NCBI RefSeq assembly: GCF_001870435.1
Contig: NZ_MDDR01000005.1
Coordinates: 1 to 64,000 of the forward strand
Reading direction: 5' to 3'
Origin: Pseudomonas costantinii
Lineage (GTDB): Bacteria; Pseudomonadota; Gammaproteobacteria; Pseudomonadales; Pseudomonadaceae
DNA: 64,000 nucleotides
Shown here: positions 43,240 through 52,457 of the stretch, one piece after another
Position numbering within the stretch: position 1 is the stretch's first letter
How the letters are laid out: each line of letters starts with the position of its first letter
Translations under genes and position numbers: made by a program
Notes under the pieces: generated by a model
Seen by the model: only the letters and a program-made list of their open reading frames with translations
What the model was told of the DNA's origin: nothing
Databases searched by the model: none

Positions 43240-43366
43240 ACACGGTCAAATGCGGGAGATTCTATGTTCAGTGACCGAAGAACCTTAGAAATGCCCATCC
43301 AGACGCACAAGCCGGGCGACTCTGGCTTACCTGTAGGCAACGATAAAGGCCACACCCTTCTTGCCA

Positions 43367-43502
43367 GATCGTTCCTACGCTCTGCGTGGGAATGCATACC
43401 GTGACGCTCTGCGTCACCCATGCGCAGATCTTAAGGTGTGCGGCGTCAGGCGGGACGCGGAGCGCCCCAGGCGGCATTCCCACGCAGAGCGCGGGAACGA
43501 TC
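43367..43502. repeat. Intergenic inverted-repeat element, copy 3
   Basis: Starts GATCGTTCCTACGCTCTGCG and ends CGCAGAGCGCGGGAACGATC, longer in the middle than the other copies. It lies 6 bases past the parA stop, between the convergent trxC and parA genes. Confidence 0.8.
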
Positions 43503-43508
43503 AGTGCA

Positions 43509-44279
43509 TCAGGCGTTTTCCAGCAGGTTATGCAACTCCACAAACTGCTGTGTCAGCTTATGCCGAGGGTCCAGGTGGATCAGCGGCTTGCTCTCCTGGT
43601 GCGACTCGCGCATGCGCACGGAACTGGCCAGGTACACCGGCAGCACCGGCAGGCCTTCAGCAATCAATTCATCAAGCATTTGCTGCGGCAGGCTCGCCCG
43701 AGCCTGGAACTGGTTGACCACGATGCCTTCCACTTCGAGGCCTTCGTTGTGGTCTTCCTTCAACTCTTCAATTTCAGCCAGCAGGCCGTACAGGGCCTGA
43801 CGAGAGAAGCTGTCGCAGTCGAAAGGGATCAGCACTCGATCAGCGGCAATCAGCGCTGAAACCGCGTAAAAATTCAGCGCCGGCGGCGTATCCAGGTAGA
43901 TCCGATCGTAATCTTCGCTCAGCTCATCCAGCAGCTTTCGCAGCTTGTTGATCTTGTGCTTGGCCTCAAGTTTGGGCTGCAGGTCTGCCAGTTCTGCGGT
44001 AGCGGTGATCACGTGCAGGTTGTCGAACGGGGTTTCGTAGATATCCACCTGGTTTTTCTTGGAAAACGGCCCGGAAGACAGGGTTTGCTTGAAAAAATCT
44101 GCGATCCCCATGGGGATATCGTTGCCGGTCAGCCCGGTGAGGTACTGGGTTGAGTTGGCCTGTGCATCGAGGTCCACCAACAGGGTTCGATAGCCTTCAC
44201 TGGCACTGACCGCCGCCAGGTTGCAGGCAATGCTGGACTTGCCAACGCCGCCTTTCTGATTGAACACCACACGCCGCAT
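43509..44279 (-). CDS. Orphan ParA-family ATPase
   Basis: 256 residues from the ATG at 44279 (MRRVVFNQKGGVGKSS), with GGAGG upstream. The deviant Walker A KGGVGKSS, the A' box LLVDLDAQANST and the Walker B region RIYLDTPPALNFY are intact. ParA-type ATPases position chromosomes, plasmids or protein clusters. No parB gene is adjacent and no centromere-like repeat is seen, so a partition role for DNA is unlikely. An equivalent orphan ParA exists in PAO1 (PA5028, from memory). It is divergent from the aryl polyene cluster. Confidence 0.85.
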   Translation of the reverse strand: MRRVVFNQKGGVGKSSIACNLAAVSASEGYRTLLVDLDAQANSTQYLTGLTGNDIPMGIADFFKQTLSSGPFSKKNQVDIYETPFDNLHVITATAELADLQPKLEAKHKINKLRKLLDELSEDYDRIYLDTPPALNFYAVSALIAADRVLIPFDCDSFSRQALYGLLAEIEELKEDHNEGLEVEGIVVNQFQARASLPQQMLDELIAEGLPVLPVYLASSVRMRESHQESKPLIHLDPRHKLTQQFVELHNLLENA

Positions 44280-44627
44280 GGAAAAACCTCCGTGTATCAA
44301 TGAATGTCCGAGTGTAGAGGGCAAAAGCGCCTGTTAGCTACCTCGTTCATCCATGCACTGCTGCATCACAGGCACTCTGCGCACCGACGGCGATCCGAAC
44401 CCGACAAATTAAAAGGAAGAGTCCGACAATCCAACCCACCCTCCGGTAAAGGACAATCTGTAAATCTTCACCATCTATTTGTAATCAGCCGTGAACAATT
44501 CTTTACCAAAGTTTGCTAGAACCCCACAGCACCGGGATAATGCGCGCCATTCGGCCATTGTTCCCTGTCCCGGTATTCGGGGCCAACGACCGCACATGGA
44601 AGCCCGCAGGGGCGGGATAACTTCTCA
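44280..44627. other. parA - aryl polyene cluster intergenic region
   Basis: 348 bases between divergent genes. The middle (about 44390-44520) is AT-rich and should hold the promoter of the 17-kb cluster. I see no convincing -35/-10 pair, terminator or repeat. No regulator gene belongs to the cluster. Confidence 0.5.
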
Positions 44628-45347
44628 GTGATCACTTTCAACATCGCCCAATGGCGTGCGTGGGCGCCTGGCCTTGACAGCGCGGACGACTGGCATGCCT
44701 GGTGCCGAGCCCCGGTGGTGCTGCCTGCCAGCGACGCCTCTCCCGACGTGTCATTCCTGCCGGCCATGCAGCGCCGGCGCCTGAGCCGCCTGGCGCGCAT
44801 GGCGTTCAGCGTGGGCTGGCCGCTGGCCGAGGGGCTGGAAGACCTGCCGCTGGTGTTTATTTCCCGGCACGGTGAGACCCCGCGCACCCTCGATATCCTC
44901 AGCGACCTGGCCAACGACCAACCGCTGTCGCCCACCCAGTTCAGCCTGTCGGTGCATAACGCGGTGATTGGCCTGTGGTCGATCCTGCGCAATGAAACCA
45001 GTGAAATGACCGCCCTCGCGGCCGCCGGTGATGGCCTGGAGCACGGCATGCTTGAAGCCGCCGCACTGCTTAACGAAGGTGCTCCGGCGGTATTACTGGT
45101 GATCACCGAAGAACAGCCACCCGAGACCTATGCCAGCTGGATCCACGATGTACCGTTCCCCTATGCCCTTGGCCTGCTGCTGACACCGGGCGACGAGTGG
45201 CAACTGGAACTCACAACCGGCGCTGTCCAACCCACTCAAACCCAGTGGCCTCACGCCCTGAACCTGCTGCGCACCCTGCTCACTGAACAGGCCGCCTGCC
45301 AACATGCCTGGAAGAACCGCGTATGGAACTGGCAACGCAAGCCCTGA
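44628..45347 (+). CDS. apeC: Aryl polyene ketosynthase partner (chain length factor)
   Basis: 239 residues, GTG start. It resembles a truncated thiolase-fold ketosynthase without an active-site Cys: the region SLSVHNAVIG stands where ACTSS is found in active enzymes. In the Xenorhabdus aryl polyene system ApeC pairs with ApeO as a ketosynthase-chain length factor dimer. It is the first gene of the cluster and overlaps the next by 25 bases. The ribosome site is poor. Assignment rests on family and context. Confidence 0.82.
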   Translation: MITFNIAQWRAWAPGLDSADDWHAWCRAPVVLPASDASPDVSFLPAMQRRRLSRLARMAFSVGWPLAEGLEDLPLVFISRHGETPRTLDILSDLANDQPLSPTQFSLSVHNAVIGLWSILRNETSEMTALAAAGDGLEHGMLEAAALLNEGAPAVLLVITEEQPPETYASWIHDVPFPYALGLLLTPGDEWQLELTTGAVQPTQTQWPHALNLLRTLLTEQAACQHAWKNRVWNWQRKP

Positions 45348-46135
45348 CCGACAAGCCACGGGACGCCTATTACTGGCGCCTGTTCGCCACCGCCGCGAGC
45401 TTCTTCCTATTCGGCGTGGGCGGACTGTGCCTGCGTTTACTAGTGTTTCCATTGCTCGGTTGCCTGCCAGGCAGCGCTGAAAAGCACCAGCGCCGCGCCC
45501 GCCACACCATCAGTTGGCTGTTCTGGTGCTTTGTTCGCCTGATGCAACGCGCCGGCGTGTTGACTTACAGCGTCGAAGGCGCCGAAAAGCTTGGTCGTCC
45601 GGGCCAGATGATCATCGCCAACCACCCGTCGCTGATCGACGTGGTGTTCCTGATCGGCCTGGCGCGCCAGGCCAACTGCGTAGTTAAGCAGAGCCTGTGG
45701 CAAAACCCCTTCACCCGTGGCCCGGTGCGTGAAGCCGGCTACATCAGCAACGATGGCAGCGCCGAAATGCTCGATGCCGCCGCCGCGGCCCTGCGCGAAG
45801 GCCAAACCCTGATCATTTTCCCCGAAGGCACCCGCACCCCACCCGGCGCAGCGCCTGCCTTTCATCGCGGAGGCGCCGCCATCGCGCTGCGCGGTGCGAC
45901 AATCATCACCCCCGTGGTGATCAAGGTCAGCCCCACCACCCTGACCAAGGCCGAACCCTGGTATCGCATCCCAAAATGCCGCGTGCACTTCAGTTTGCGG
46001 GTGGGTGCCGATATAGAACCACAGGCGTTTGCCGCACTCGGGCCCGCGCCCCAGGCTTCACGCAAGCTCAACGATTACCTGCACCACTATTTTATTAAGG
46101 AGCTCGCCGAAGATGAGCGACAGACACCGCCTTGA
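45323..46135 (+). CDS. 1-acyl-glycerol-3-phosphate-type acyltransferase
   Basis: 270 residues of the PlsC family. One N-terminal membrane helix (about 20-50) precedes the acyltransferase motifs NHPSLID (HX4D) and IIFPEGTRT. In aryl polyene clusters (ApeD-type) such enzymes are thought to attach the polyene to a lipid or glycerol backbone. It overlaps both neighbours (25 and 23 bases), so it is coupled in translation. Confidence 0.85.
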   Translation: MELATQALTDKPRDAYYWRLFATAASFFLFGVGGLCLRLLVFPLLGCLPGSAEKHQRRARHTISWLFWCFVRLMQRAGVLTYSVEGAEKLGRPGQMIIANHPSLIDVVFLIGLARQANCVVKQSLWQNPFTRGPVREAGYISNDGSAEMLDAAAAALREGQTLIIFPEGTRTPPGAAPAFHRGGAAIALRGATIITPVVIKVSPTTLTKAEPWYRIPKCRVHFSLRVGADIEPQAFAALGPAPQASRKLNDYLHHYFIKELAEDERQTPP

Positions 46136-46382
46136 GCACGACATAAAGACGCTGATCATCGAGGCCCTGGGCCTGGAAGACATCAGCGTCGACGACATCG
46201 GTAGCGACCAAACCCTGTTCGGCGAAGGCCTGGGCCTGGATTCGGTAGACGCCCTGGAATTGGGCCTGGCGATCCAGAAAAAGTACGGCATCAAGATCGA
46301 TGCCGACGCCAAGGACACCCGCAATCACTTCACCAACGTGGCCAGCCTTGCGGCGTTTGTCACGGCCAGACAGGCAGCTTGA
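46113..46382 (+). CDS. apeE: Acyl carrier protein 1
   Basis: 89 residues from the ATG at 46113. Helix II carries the phosphopantetheine Ser44 in GLGLDSVDALEL. AAGGAG stands about 11 bases upstream. One of two carriers in the cluster; in Xenorhabdus ApeE and ApeF are both needed. Which of the two holds the starter cannot be told from sequence. The start overlaps the acyltransferase gene. Confidence 0.85.
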   Translation: MSDRHRLEHDIKTLIIEALGLEDISVDDIGSDQTLFGEGLGLDSVDALELGLAIQKKYGIKIDADAKDTRNHFTNVASLAAFVTARQAA

Positions 46383-46391
46383 GACCGGACC

Positions 46392-46646
46392 ATGCAAACT
46401 CGTGACGATATTTTCAACACCCTGCGCGATGCCTTGGTGGAACTGTTTGAACTCCCCCCGGAGCGTGTCACCCTCGATGCCAATCTGTATCAGGACCTGG
46501 AAATCGACAGCATTGATGCCGTGGACCTGATCGACCATATCAAGCGCCAGACCGGCAAGAAGATCGCCGCCGAAGAGTTCAAGGCGGTGCGTACCGTAAA
46601 CGACGTGGTTGAGGCGGTGTACCGTCTGGTCACGCCCGCCGCATGA
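46392..46646 (+). CDS. apeF: Acyl carrier protein 2
   Basis: 84 residues, phosphopantetheine Ser40 in LEIDSIDAVDL. It differs from carrier 1 in loop 1 and helix II, so the two are not a recent duplication. The stop overlaps the next gene by 4 bases. Confidence 0.85.
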   Translation: MQTRDDIFNTLRDALVELFELPPERVTLDANLYQDLEIDSIDAVDLIDHIKRQTGKKIAAEEFKAVRTVNDVVEAVYRLVTPAA

Positions 46647-47188
46647 GTCGGCTGATCGGCCTTGGCCTGTTGTTGGCGGGGCTGCTGTACCCCTTCGCGG
46701 TGTATTACGGCACCGAACACTTTGCACCGTGGCAATTCGGCCTGCTGCTGGGCAGCCTGTGGCTGATGCGTGCGCTGACGGGTGCACGTCGCCCCGGCAG
46801 CCGCTGGATGGCCGTGGCGGTGATCGTGTTCTGCTTGGTGCTGGCATGGTTCGATAACCCGCACCTGCTGCGTTGGTACCCAAGCCTGGTCAGCGCCTTC
46901 ATGCTGGCGCTGTTCGGTTTGAGCCTGAAATACGGCCCGCCGATGGTCGAGCGCCTGGCGCGCATGACCGACCCGGTACTGCCACCGCACGCGATTGTGT
47001 ATACGCGCCAGGTCACCGTGGTGTGGAGCGCGTTTTTTCTATGTAATGGCCTGCTCGCCGCCGCTCTCACCCTGTGGGCGCCGCTGAGCTGGTGGACGTT
47101 GTACAACGGCCTGATCGCCTACGGGCTGATGGGGCTGTTGTTTGCCGTGGAATGGCTGGTACGACAAAGGGTTCGAGGCCGCGTATGA
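46643..47188 (+). CDS. Aryl polyene cluster membrane protein (COG4648-like)
   Basis: 181 residues with about five hydrophobic helices (LIGLGLLLAGLLYPFAVYYG at the start, then LLLGSLWLMRAL, WMAVAVIVFCLVLAWF, SAFMLALFGLSL, WSAFFLCNGLLAAALTLWAP). It resembles small inner-membrane proteins kept in aryl polyene clusters; biochemical role unknown. ATGA overlaps on both sides. Confidence 0.75.
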   Translation: MSRLIGLGLLLAGLLYPFAVYYGTEHFAPWQFGLLLGSLWLMRALTGARRPGSRWMAVAVIVFCLVLAWFDNPHLLRWYPSLVSAFMLALFGLSLKYGPPMVERLARMTDPVLPPHAIVYTRQVTVVWSAFFLCNGLLAAALTLWAPLSWWTLYNGLIAYGLMGLLFAVEWLVRQRVRGRV

Positions 47189-48855
47189 ATGGGTTGAAAC
47201 TTGAGCACGTGTTGCTTGAGCCGCTGGAACAGCGTTTGGTCACCACCGAGCCTGCGATGAATCACGCTCAACTGTGGGCGCACTCCCTGAGCCTGGCCGC
47301 AGGCCTGCAAGCACGTGGCATCCAGCGTTTGGCGGTGCATCTGGAAGATGCCGGCTTGCTGGCCATTGCCTTGCTAGGCGCTTGGCGGGCCGGGGTCAGC
47401 GTGTTGCTGCCCGCCGACTTGCAGCCTCAGACCCGACAGCGCTGGGATGATGCCGTTGACGCATGGCTGATCGAGGCCACTGACCTCGACGCGCTGTATC
47501 AGGCACCTTTGAGCCCTGCCGAACTCGATCTGGACACTTGCCAACTGAGCCTGTGCACCTCCGGCTCCAGCGGCGAGCCCAAGCGTATCGACAAGACCCT
47601 GCGCCAACTGGCCAACGAAGTTGAGGCCCTGGAAGCCCTGTGGGGCGCGGACCTCAAGGGCGCCTGCATCATCGGCAGCGTCGCCACACAGCATATCTAC
47701 GGCTTGCTGTTCCGCGTGCTGTGGCCGTTATGCGCCGGTCGCACCTTTGTGCGCCAACAGTTGGCCTTCCCTGAAGATTTACAACGCGCCAGTCGCGAAC
47801 ACCCGCAGTTCGCCTGGGTCGCCAGCCCCGCGCTGCTCAAGCGCATGGGCGATAACCTCGATTGGCCTGCGCTGAGCAAAGTGGCGCGGGTGTTCTCGTC
47901 TGGCGGCGCCTTGCCTATCGAGGCCGCAGGTGAGCTTTATGATCGCTTGCAACAATGGCCGACGGAAATCCTCGGCAGCTCGGAAACCGGCGGCATCGCC
48001 TGGCGCCAAGGTGCACAACCCTGGCAGCCTTTTGCTGACGTTCAACTGAGCCAGGACGCCGACGGCGCCCTGCGCATTGCTTCGCCCTACCTGCCCGACG
48101 GGCATATCGAACAGACCGCTGACGCTGCGCGCATCCACGCCGATGGGCGCTTCGAACTGCTCGGTCGCCTGGACCGCATCGTCAAACTGGAAGAAAAACG
48201 CATCTCCCTGCCGATGCTGGAACAGGCGCTGATGGCCCACCCGTGGGTCACCGAAACCCGCCTGGGCGTGGTGCAGGAAAACCGCGCTTCCCTCGGCGCG
48301 CTGGTAGTGCTCAGTGCCGACGGCCTGCATGCCTTGCGCAACCAGGGCCGCCGCGCCGTCACTCAAACCCTGCGCCAACACCTGAGCCAACACTGCGAAG
48401 CCCTGGCCCTGCCCCGCCGCTGGCGTTTGCTGCGCCAGTTGCCACTGAATGCCCAAGGCAAACTGCCCCAGGCCGATGTCGCCGCACTGTTGCTCGCGCC
48501 CCGGCCGAAAACGCCGGAAGTGCTGGAGCAGGTCGAAGCCGACGGTGAATGGACCTTGCAACTGAGTATCCCGCCGGACCTGGCCTATTTCAGCGGCCAC
48601 TTCCCGGCAACGCCGGTACTTCCGGGCGTGGTTCAGGTGGAATGGGCGTTCAACCTGGGCCAACAACTGCTCGATTTGCCGGCGACCTTTGCCGGCATGG
48701 AAGTGCTCAAGTTTCAGCAACTGGTGCGCCCCGGCGACAAAATCGAGCTGCACCTGCGCTTCGACCAGGAACGCAGCAAGCTGTACTTCGCCTACCGCAA
48801 CGGCGTTGCAGCTTGCTCCAGTGGTCGAATTCAACTGGTAGCCGCCCATGCATAA
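47185..48855 (+). CDS. AMP-dependent aryl acid ligase fused to a hotdog dehydratase
   Basis: 556 residues from the ATG at 47185. The first 440 form a compact AMP ligase: P-loop [10 protein letters not shown] (near 130), hinge [12 protein letters not shown] (near 330) and catalytic Lys in NAQGK (near 427). The last 110 residues are a separate FabA/FabZ-like fold ([20 protein letters not shown]). In Xenorhabdus these are ApeH, which activates 4-hydroxybenzoate, and ApeI, a dehydratase, on separate genes. Here they are one protein. It should load the aryl starter on a carrier protein. Confidence 0.88.
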   Translation: MNGLKLEHVLLEPLEQRLVTTEPAMNHAQLWAHSLSLAAGLQARGIQRLAVHLEDAGLLAIALLGAWRAGVSVLLPADLQPQTRQRWDDAVDAWLIEATDLDALYQAPLSPAELDLDTCQLSLCTSGSSGEPKRIDKTLRQLANEVEALEALWGADLKGACIIGSVATQHIYGLLFRVLWPLCAGRTFVRQQLAFPEDLQRASREHPQFAWVASPALLKRMGDNLDWPALSKVARVFSSGGALPIEAAGELYDRLQQWPTEILGSSETGGIAWRQGAQPWQPFADVQLSQDADGALRIASPYLPDGHIEQTADAARIHADGRFELLGRLDRIVKLEEKRISLPMLEQALMAHPWVTETRLGVVQENRASLGALVVLSADGLHALRNQGRRAVTQTLRQHLSQHCEALALPRRWRLLRQLPLNAQGKLPQADVAALLLAPRPKTPEVLEQVEADGEWTLQLSIPPDLAYFSGHFPATPVLPGVVQVEWAFNLGQQLLDLPATFAGMEVLKFQQLVRPGDKIELHLRFDQERSKLYFAYRNGVAACSSGRIQLVAAHA

Positions 48856-49582
48856 CCCCTGCGCACTGATTCCGGTCTATAACCATGAAGCCGCCGTGCC
48901 GGCCGTGGTTCACAGCCTGTTGAACAGCGGCCTGCCGTGCCTGTTGGTGGACGATGGCAGCAGCCCGGCTTGCGCAGCGGTACTCGCACAATTGGCGACG
49001 CTTGAAAACGTCACCTTGCTGACGTTGCCAAACAACCAAGGCAAGGGCAGCGCGGTCATGGCCGGTTTCCGCGAAGCCGCGCGCCAGGGCTTTACCCACG
49101 CGTTGCAAGTGGACGCTGACGGCCAGCATGACCTGCGCGAAGTCGAAGCCTTTATCGATGCCTCGCGCACCCATCCAACCGCCATCATCTGCGGCTACCC
49201 CGAATACGATGAGAGTGTACCCAAGGGCCGTTTGTACGCGCGCTACCTGACCCACGTGTGGGTATGGATCAACACCTTGTCGCTGCAGATTCGCGACTCT
49301 ATGTGTGGCTTTCGCGTGTACCCGCTCGCGCCCACGCTGGCGCTGATGGACTCGGCCTACATCGGCACGCACATGGATTTCGACTCGGACATCCTGGTGC
49401 GCCTGGCCTGGCGCAACCAACCGATGCGCTGGCTGCCGACGAAGGTGCATTACCCCGCCGACGGCCTGTCGCATTTCCGCCTGTTCCGCGACAACGTGCG
49501 CATCTCCGTCATGCACACCCGCCTGTTCTTCGGCATGTTGGTGCGCGCGCCGATGATTCTGTGGCGACGGTGGCAGGCATGA
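48848..49582 (+). CDS. Family 2 glycosyltransferase
   Basis: 244 residues, GT-A fold: ALIPVYNHEAAVPAVV, VDDGSS (near 35) and the metal-binding DADGQHD (near 95). No membrane helix at the C-terminus except a short MLVRAPMILWRRW end. Glycosylation of the polyene or its lipid anchor is the likely role. Overlaps both neighbours (8 and 4 bases). Confidence 0.87.
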   Translation: MHNPCALIPVYNHEAAVPAVVHSLLNSGLPCLLVDDGSSPACAAVLAQLATLENVTLLTLPNNQGKGSAVMAGFREAARQGFTHALQVDADGQHDLREVEAFIDASRTHPTAIICGYPEYDESVPKGRLYARYLTHVWVWINTLSLQIRDSMCGFRVYPLAPTLALMDSAYIGTHMDFDSDILVRLAWRNQPMRWLPTKVHYPADGLSHFRLFRDNVRISVMHTRLFFGMLVRAPMILWRRWQA

Positions 49583-50514
49583 GCGACAGCACCAAGCACT
49601 GGGCCGACCGCGAGGAGCGCGGCAGTTTCTGGCTGATGAAACTCACCGCCGTCGCCGCCAAGGTGCTCGGCCGTCGACTGCTGAGCCCGGTGCTGTACGG
49701 CATCGTTCTGTACTTTTTCCTGTTCGGCCGCACCGCGCGCCAGAGCGCCTGGGAATACCAGCAGCGCCTCGCGCAATGGAGCGGTCGCGATGAGCTGCGC
49801 CCTACCCACAGAAGAGTCTTCGGCCAATTCATGGCCTTCGCCGACGCCTTGCTCGACAAGCTCGACGTGTGGAACGGCAAGCTGCGCATCGAGCAAATCG
49901 AAATCAACGACCCCGCGCAATTGCGCGGGCAACTGCGCGGCGAACGTGGGCAGATGCTGGTGGGTGCGCACCTGGGCAACCTGGAAGTGTGCCGAGCGCT
50001 CGCGGAGATCGGTGAACAAGTCACCATGAACGTGCTGGTGCACACCAAGCACGCCGAACAATTCAACCGCCTGCTGGGCGAGGCCGGGGCCACCCATCTG
50101 CGCCTGATTCAAGTCAGCGAGTTGGACCCGGCCACCATGCTGCTGCTCAGCCAGCGCCTGGACGAGGGCGAGTGGCTGGCCATCGCCGGCGACCGCGTGC
50201 CGCTGCATGGCGGGCGCACGGTGCGCGTGGATTTCCTCGGCGTTGACGCCGCCTTCCCCCAAGGCCCGTGGCTGCTGGCCGGCCTGCTCAAATGCCCGGT
50301 CAACCTGCTGATGTGCCTGAAACACAACGGCCGCTATCGCCTGAGCATCGAGCCGTTCGCCCAATTGATCGAATGGAAGCGCAGCACCCGCGAGCAGGTG
50401 ATCGCCCAGTGGACCGCATGCTACGCCGCGCGCCTGGGCCAGTTCTGCCTGGAAGCGCCCCAACAATGGTTCAACTTTTACCCTTTCTGGAAGACCGATG
50501 ACGACGCATCTTGA
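49579..50514 (+). CDS. LpxL/HtrB-type acyltransferase
   Basis: 311 residues of the lipid A acyltransferase family: membrane-anchoring N-terminus (LLSPVLYGIVLYFFLFG), HX4E motif in GAHLGNLEVC (near 133) and GDRVPLHGGRTVRVDFLG (near 202). In aryl polyene clusters it is thought to acylate or link the pigment to an outer-membrane lipid. The start lies within the glycosyltransferase stop; the stop overlaps the lyase gene by 17 bases. Confidence 0.87.
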   Translation: MSDSTKHWADREERGSFWLMKLTAVAAKVLGRRLLSPVLYGIVLYFFLFGRTARQSAWEYQQRLAQWSGRDELRPTHRRVFGQFMAFADALLDKLDVWNGKLRIEQIEINDPAQLRGQLRGERGQMLVGAHLGNLEVCRALAEIGEQVTMNVLVHTKHAEQFNRLLGEAGATHLRLIQVSELDPATMLLLSQRLDEGEWLAIAGDRVPLHGGRTVRVDFLGVDAAFPQGPWLLAGLLKCPVNLLMCLKHNGRYRLSIEPFAQLIEWKRSTREQVIAQWTACYAARLGQFCLEAPQQWFNFYPFWKTDDDAS

Positions 50515-52039
50515 GCCGGTAACCTTTGGCGAACGCCCATTGCGCATTGAAGACGTGCTGGCCCTGGCCAACCGTCAGGCGCCCACGCAGTTGCAAGATG
50601 ACGCGGCGTATCGCCAGCGCATTGCCAAAGGCGCGCAGTTCCTCGACTCGCTGCTGGACAAGGAAGGCGTGATCTACGGCGTGACCACCGGCTACGGCGA
50701 CTCGTGCGTGGTGGCGGTGCCGTTGCAACACGTCGAAGCGTTGCCGCGTCACCTCTACACGTTCCACGGTTGCGGCCTGGGCAAGTTGCTCGATGCACAA
50801 GCCACCCGCGCGGTACTGGCGGCGCGTTTGCAGTCGCTGTGCCACGGCGTGTCCGGCGTGCGCGTTGAGTTGCTGGAGCGCCTGCATGCGTTTCTCGAAC
50901 ACGACGTTCTACCGTTGATCCCGGAAGAGGGCTCGGTGGGCGCCAGCGGCGATCTGACCCCGCTGTCCTATGTGGCCGCGACCTTGTCCGGCGAGCGTGA
51001 AGTGATGTTCCGTGGCGAGCGTCGCCAGGCCGCCGACGTGCACCGTGAGCTGGGCTGGGACCCGCTGGTTTTGCGCCCAAAGGAAGCCCTGGCGCTGATG
51101 AACGGCACCGCCGTGATGACCGGCCTGGCCTGCCTGGCGTTCGCCCGTGCCGACTACCTGCTGCAACTGGCCACACGCATCACCGCGCTGAACGTGGTGG
51201 CGTTGCAAGGCAACCCGGAACACTTCGACGAGCGCCTGTTCGCCGCCAAGCCGCACCCGGGGCAAATGCAAGTCGCCGCCTGGCTGCGCAAAGACCTGGC
51301 GATTGATGCACCCACCGCACCGCTGCATCGCTTGCAGGATCGCTACTCGCTGCGCTGTGCACCCCACGTCCTCGGCGTGCTGGCCGACAGCCTGAACTGG
51401 CTGCGTTCGTTCATCGAGATCGAACTGAACAGCGCCAACGACAACCCGATCATCGACGCCGAAGAAGAACGTGTGCTGCACGGCGGCCACTTCTACGGCG
51501 GCCATATCGCCTTCGCCATGGACAGCCTCAAGACCCTGGTGGCCAACGTCGCCGACCTGCTCGACCGTCAACTCGCGCTGCTGGTGGACGTGCGCTACAA
51601 CCACGGCCTGCCGAGTAACCTGTCGGGCGCGCCGGCCGACCGCGCGATGATCAACCACGGCTTCAAGGCGGTGCAGATCGGTACCAGCGCCTGGACCGCC
51701 GAAGCACTGAAAAACACGATGCCGGCCAGCGTGTTCTCGCGCTCCACCGAGTGCCATAACCAGGACAAGGTGAGCATGGGCACCATCGCCGCGCGCGACG
51801 CAATCCGCGTGCTGGAGCTGACTGAACAAGTCGCCGCGGCCACCTTGCTCGCCGCCAACCAAGGTGTTTGGCTGCGTGCCCAAGCTGAAGATGCGCGCGC
51901 CCTACCGCCGGCCTTGGCCGCCATGCATGCAGAACTCGCCAAGGACTTCCCGCCGGTCATCGAAGACCGTGCCCTGGAAGGCGAGCTTCGCCTATGCCTG
52001 AAGCGCATTGCAGAACAACATTGGAGGCTGCATGCGTAG
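50498..52039 (+). CDS. Aromatic amino acid ammonia-lyase (MIO enzyme)
   Basis: 513 residues of the HAL/PAL/TAL family. The MIO cofactor triad Ala149-Ser150-Gly151 is in GSVGASGDLTPLSY, the catalytic Tyr60 in YGVTTGYGD, and ELNSANDNPI is present near 310. The substrate-selectivity pair reads Phe89-His90 (LYTFHGCGLG), unlike HL of tyrosine, FL of phenylalanine or SH of histidine lyases. It should deaminate an aromatic amino acid to an aryl acrylate, the polyene starter or its precursor. It overlaps neighbours by 17 and 8 bases. Confidence 0.9.
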   Translation: MTTHLEPVTFGERPLRIEDVLALANRQAPTQLQDDAAYRQRIAKGAQFLDSLLDKEGVIYGVTTGYGDSCVVAVPLQHVEALPRHLYTFHGCGLGKLLDAQATRAVLAARLQSLCHGVSGVRVELLERLHAFLEHDVLPLIPEEGSVGASGDLTPLSYVAATLSGEREVMFRGERRQAADVHRELGWDPLVLRPKEALALMNGTAVMTGLACLAFARADYLLQLATRITALNVVALQGNPEHFDERLFAAKPHPGQMQVAAWLRKDLAIDAPTAPLHRLQDRYSLRCAPHVLGVLADSLNWLRSFIEIELNSANDNPIIDAEEERVLHGGHFYGGHIAFAMDSLKTLVANVADLLDRQLALLVDVRYNHGLPSNLSGAPADRAMINHGFKAVQIGTSAWTAEALKNTMPASVFSRSTECHNQDKVSMGTIAARDAIRVLELTEQVAAATLLAANQGVWLRAQAEDARALPPALAAMHAELAKDFPPVIEDRALEGELRLCLKRIAEQHWRLHA

Positions 52040-52457
52040 CCAGGGCGTACTGCACAGCGACACCGAAATCCTCGTGCCATTTTTCGACGTCGACACCATG
52101 AACGTGGTGTGGCACGGGCATTACGTGAAGTACCTGGAAGTGGCGCGCTGCGCACTGCTGGATAAGATCGGCCACAACTACACGGCGATGCTCGAGTCGG
52201 GCTACGCCTGGCCGGTGATCGATATGCAGCTGCGCTACGTGCGCGGCGCGATGTTTGGCCAGACGATCAATGTGCGCGCCAGTTTGGTGGAGTGGGAGAA
52301 CCGCTTGAAGGTCAATTACCTGATTACCGACCTTGCCAGCGGCGAGCGCTTGACCCGTGCCAGCACCGTGCAGGTAGCGGTGGACGTCGCCAGCCGTGAG
52401 ATGCAATTGGCGTCGCCGACAGTATTTGTGGAAGCGGTTGAGAGGGCCTTGGCATGA
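52032..52457 (+). CDS. YbgC/4-hydroxybenzoyl-CoA-type thioesterase
   Basis: 141-residue hotdog protein, ATG with TTGGAGG upstream. The active-site pattern FFDVDTMNVVWHGHYVKYLE carries the Asp and His of YbgC-type thioesterases. In the cluster it may release chains from the carrier or edit misloaded ones (ApeK-like in position). Overlaps by 8 and 4 bases. Confidence 0.85.
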   Translation: MRSQGVLHSDTEILVPFFDVDTMNVVWHGHYVKYLEVARCALLDKIGHNYTAMLESGYAWPVIDMQLRYVRGAMFGQTINVRASLVEWENRLKVNYLITDLASGERLTRASTVQVAVDVASREMQLASPTVFVEAVERALA

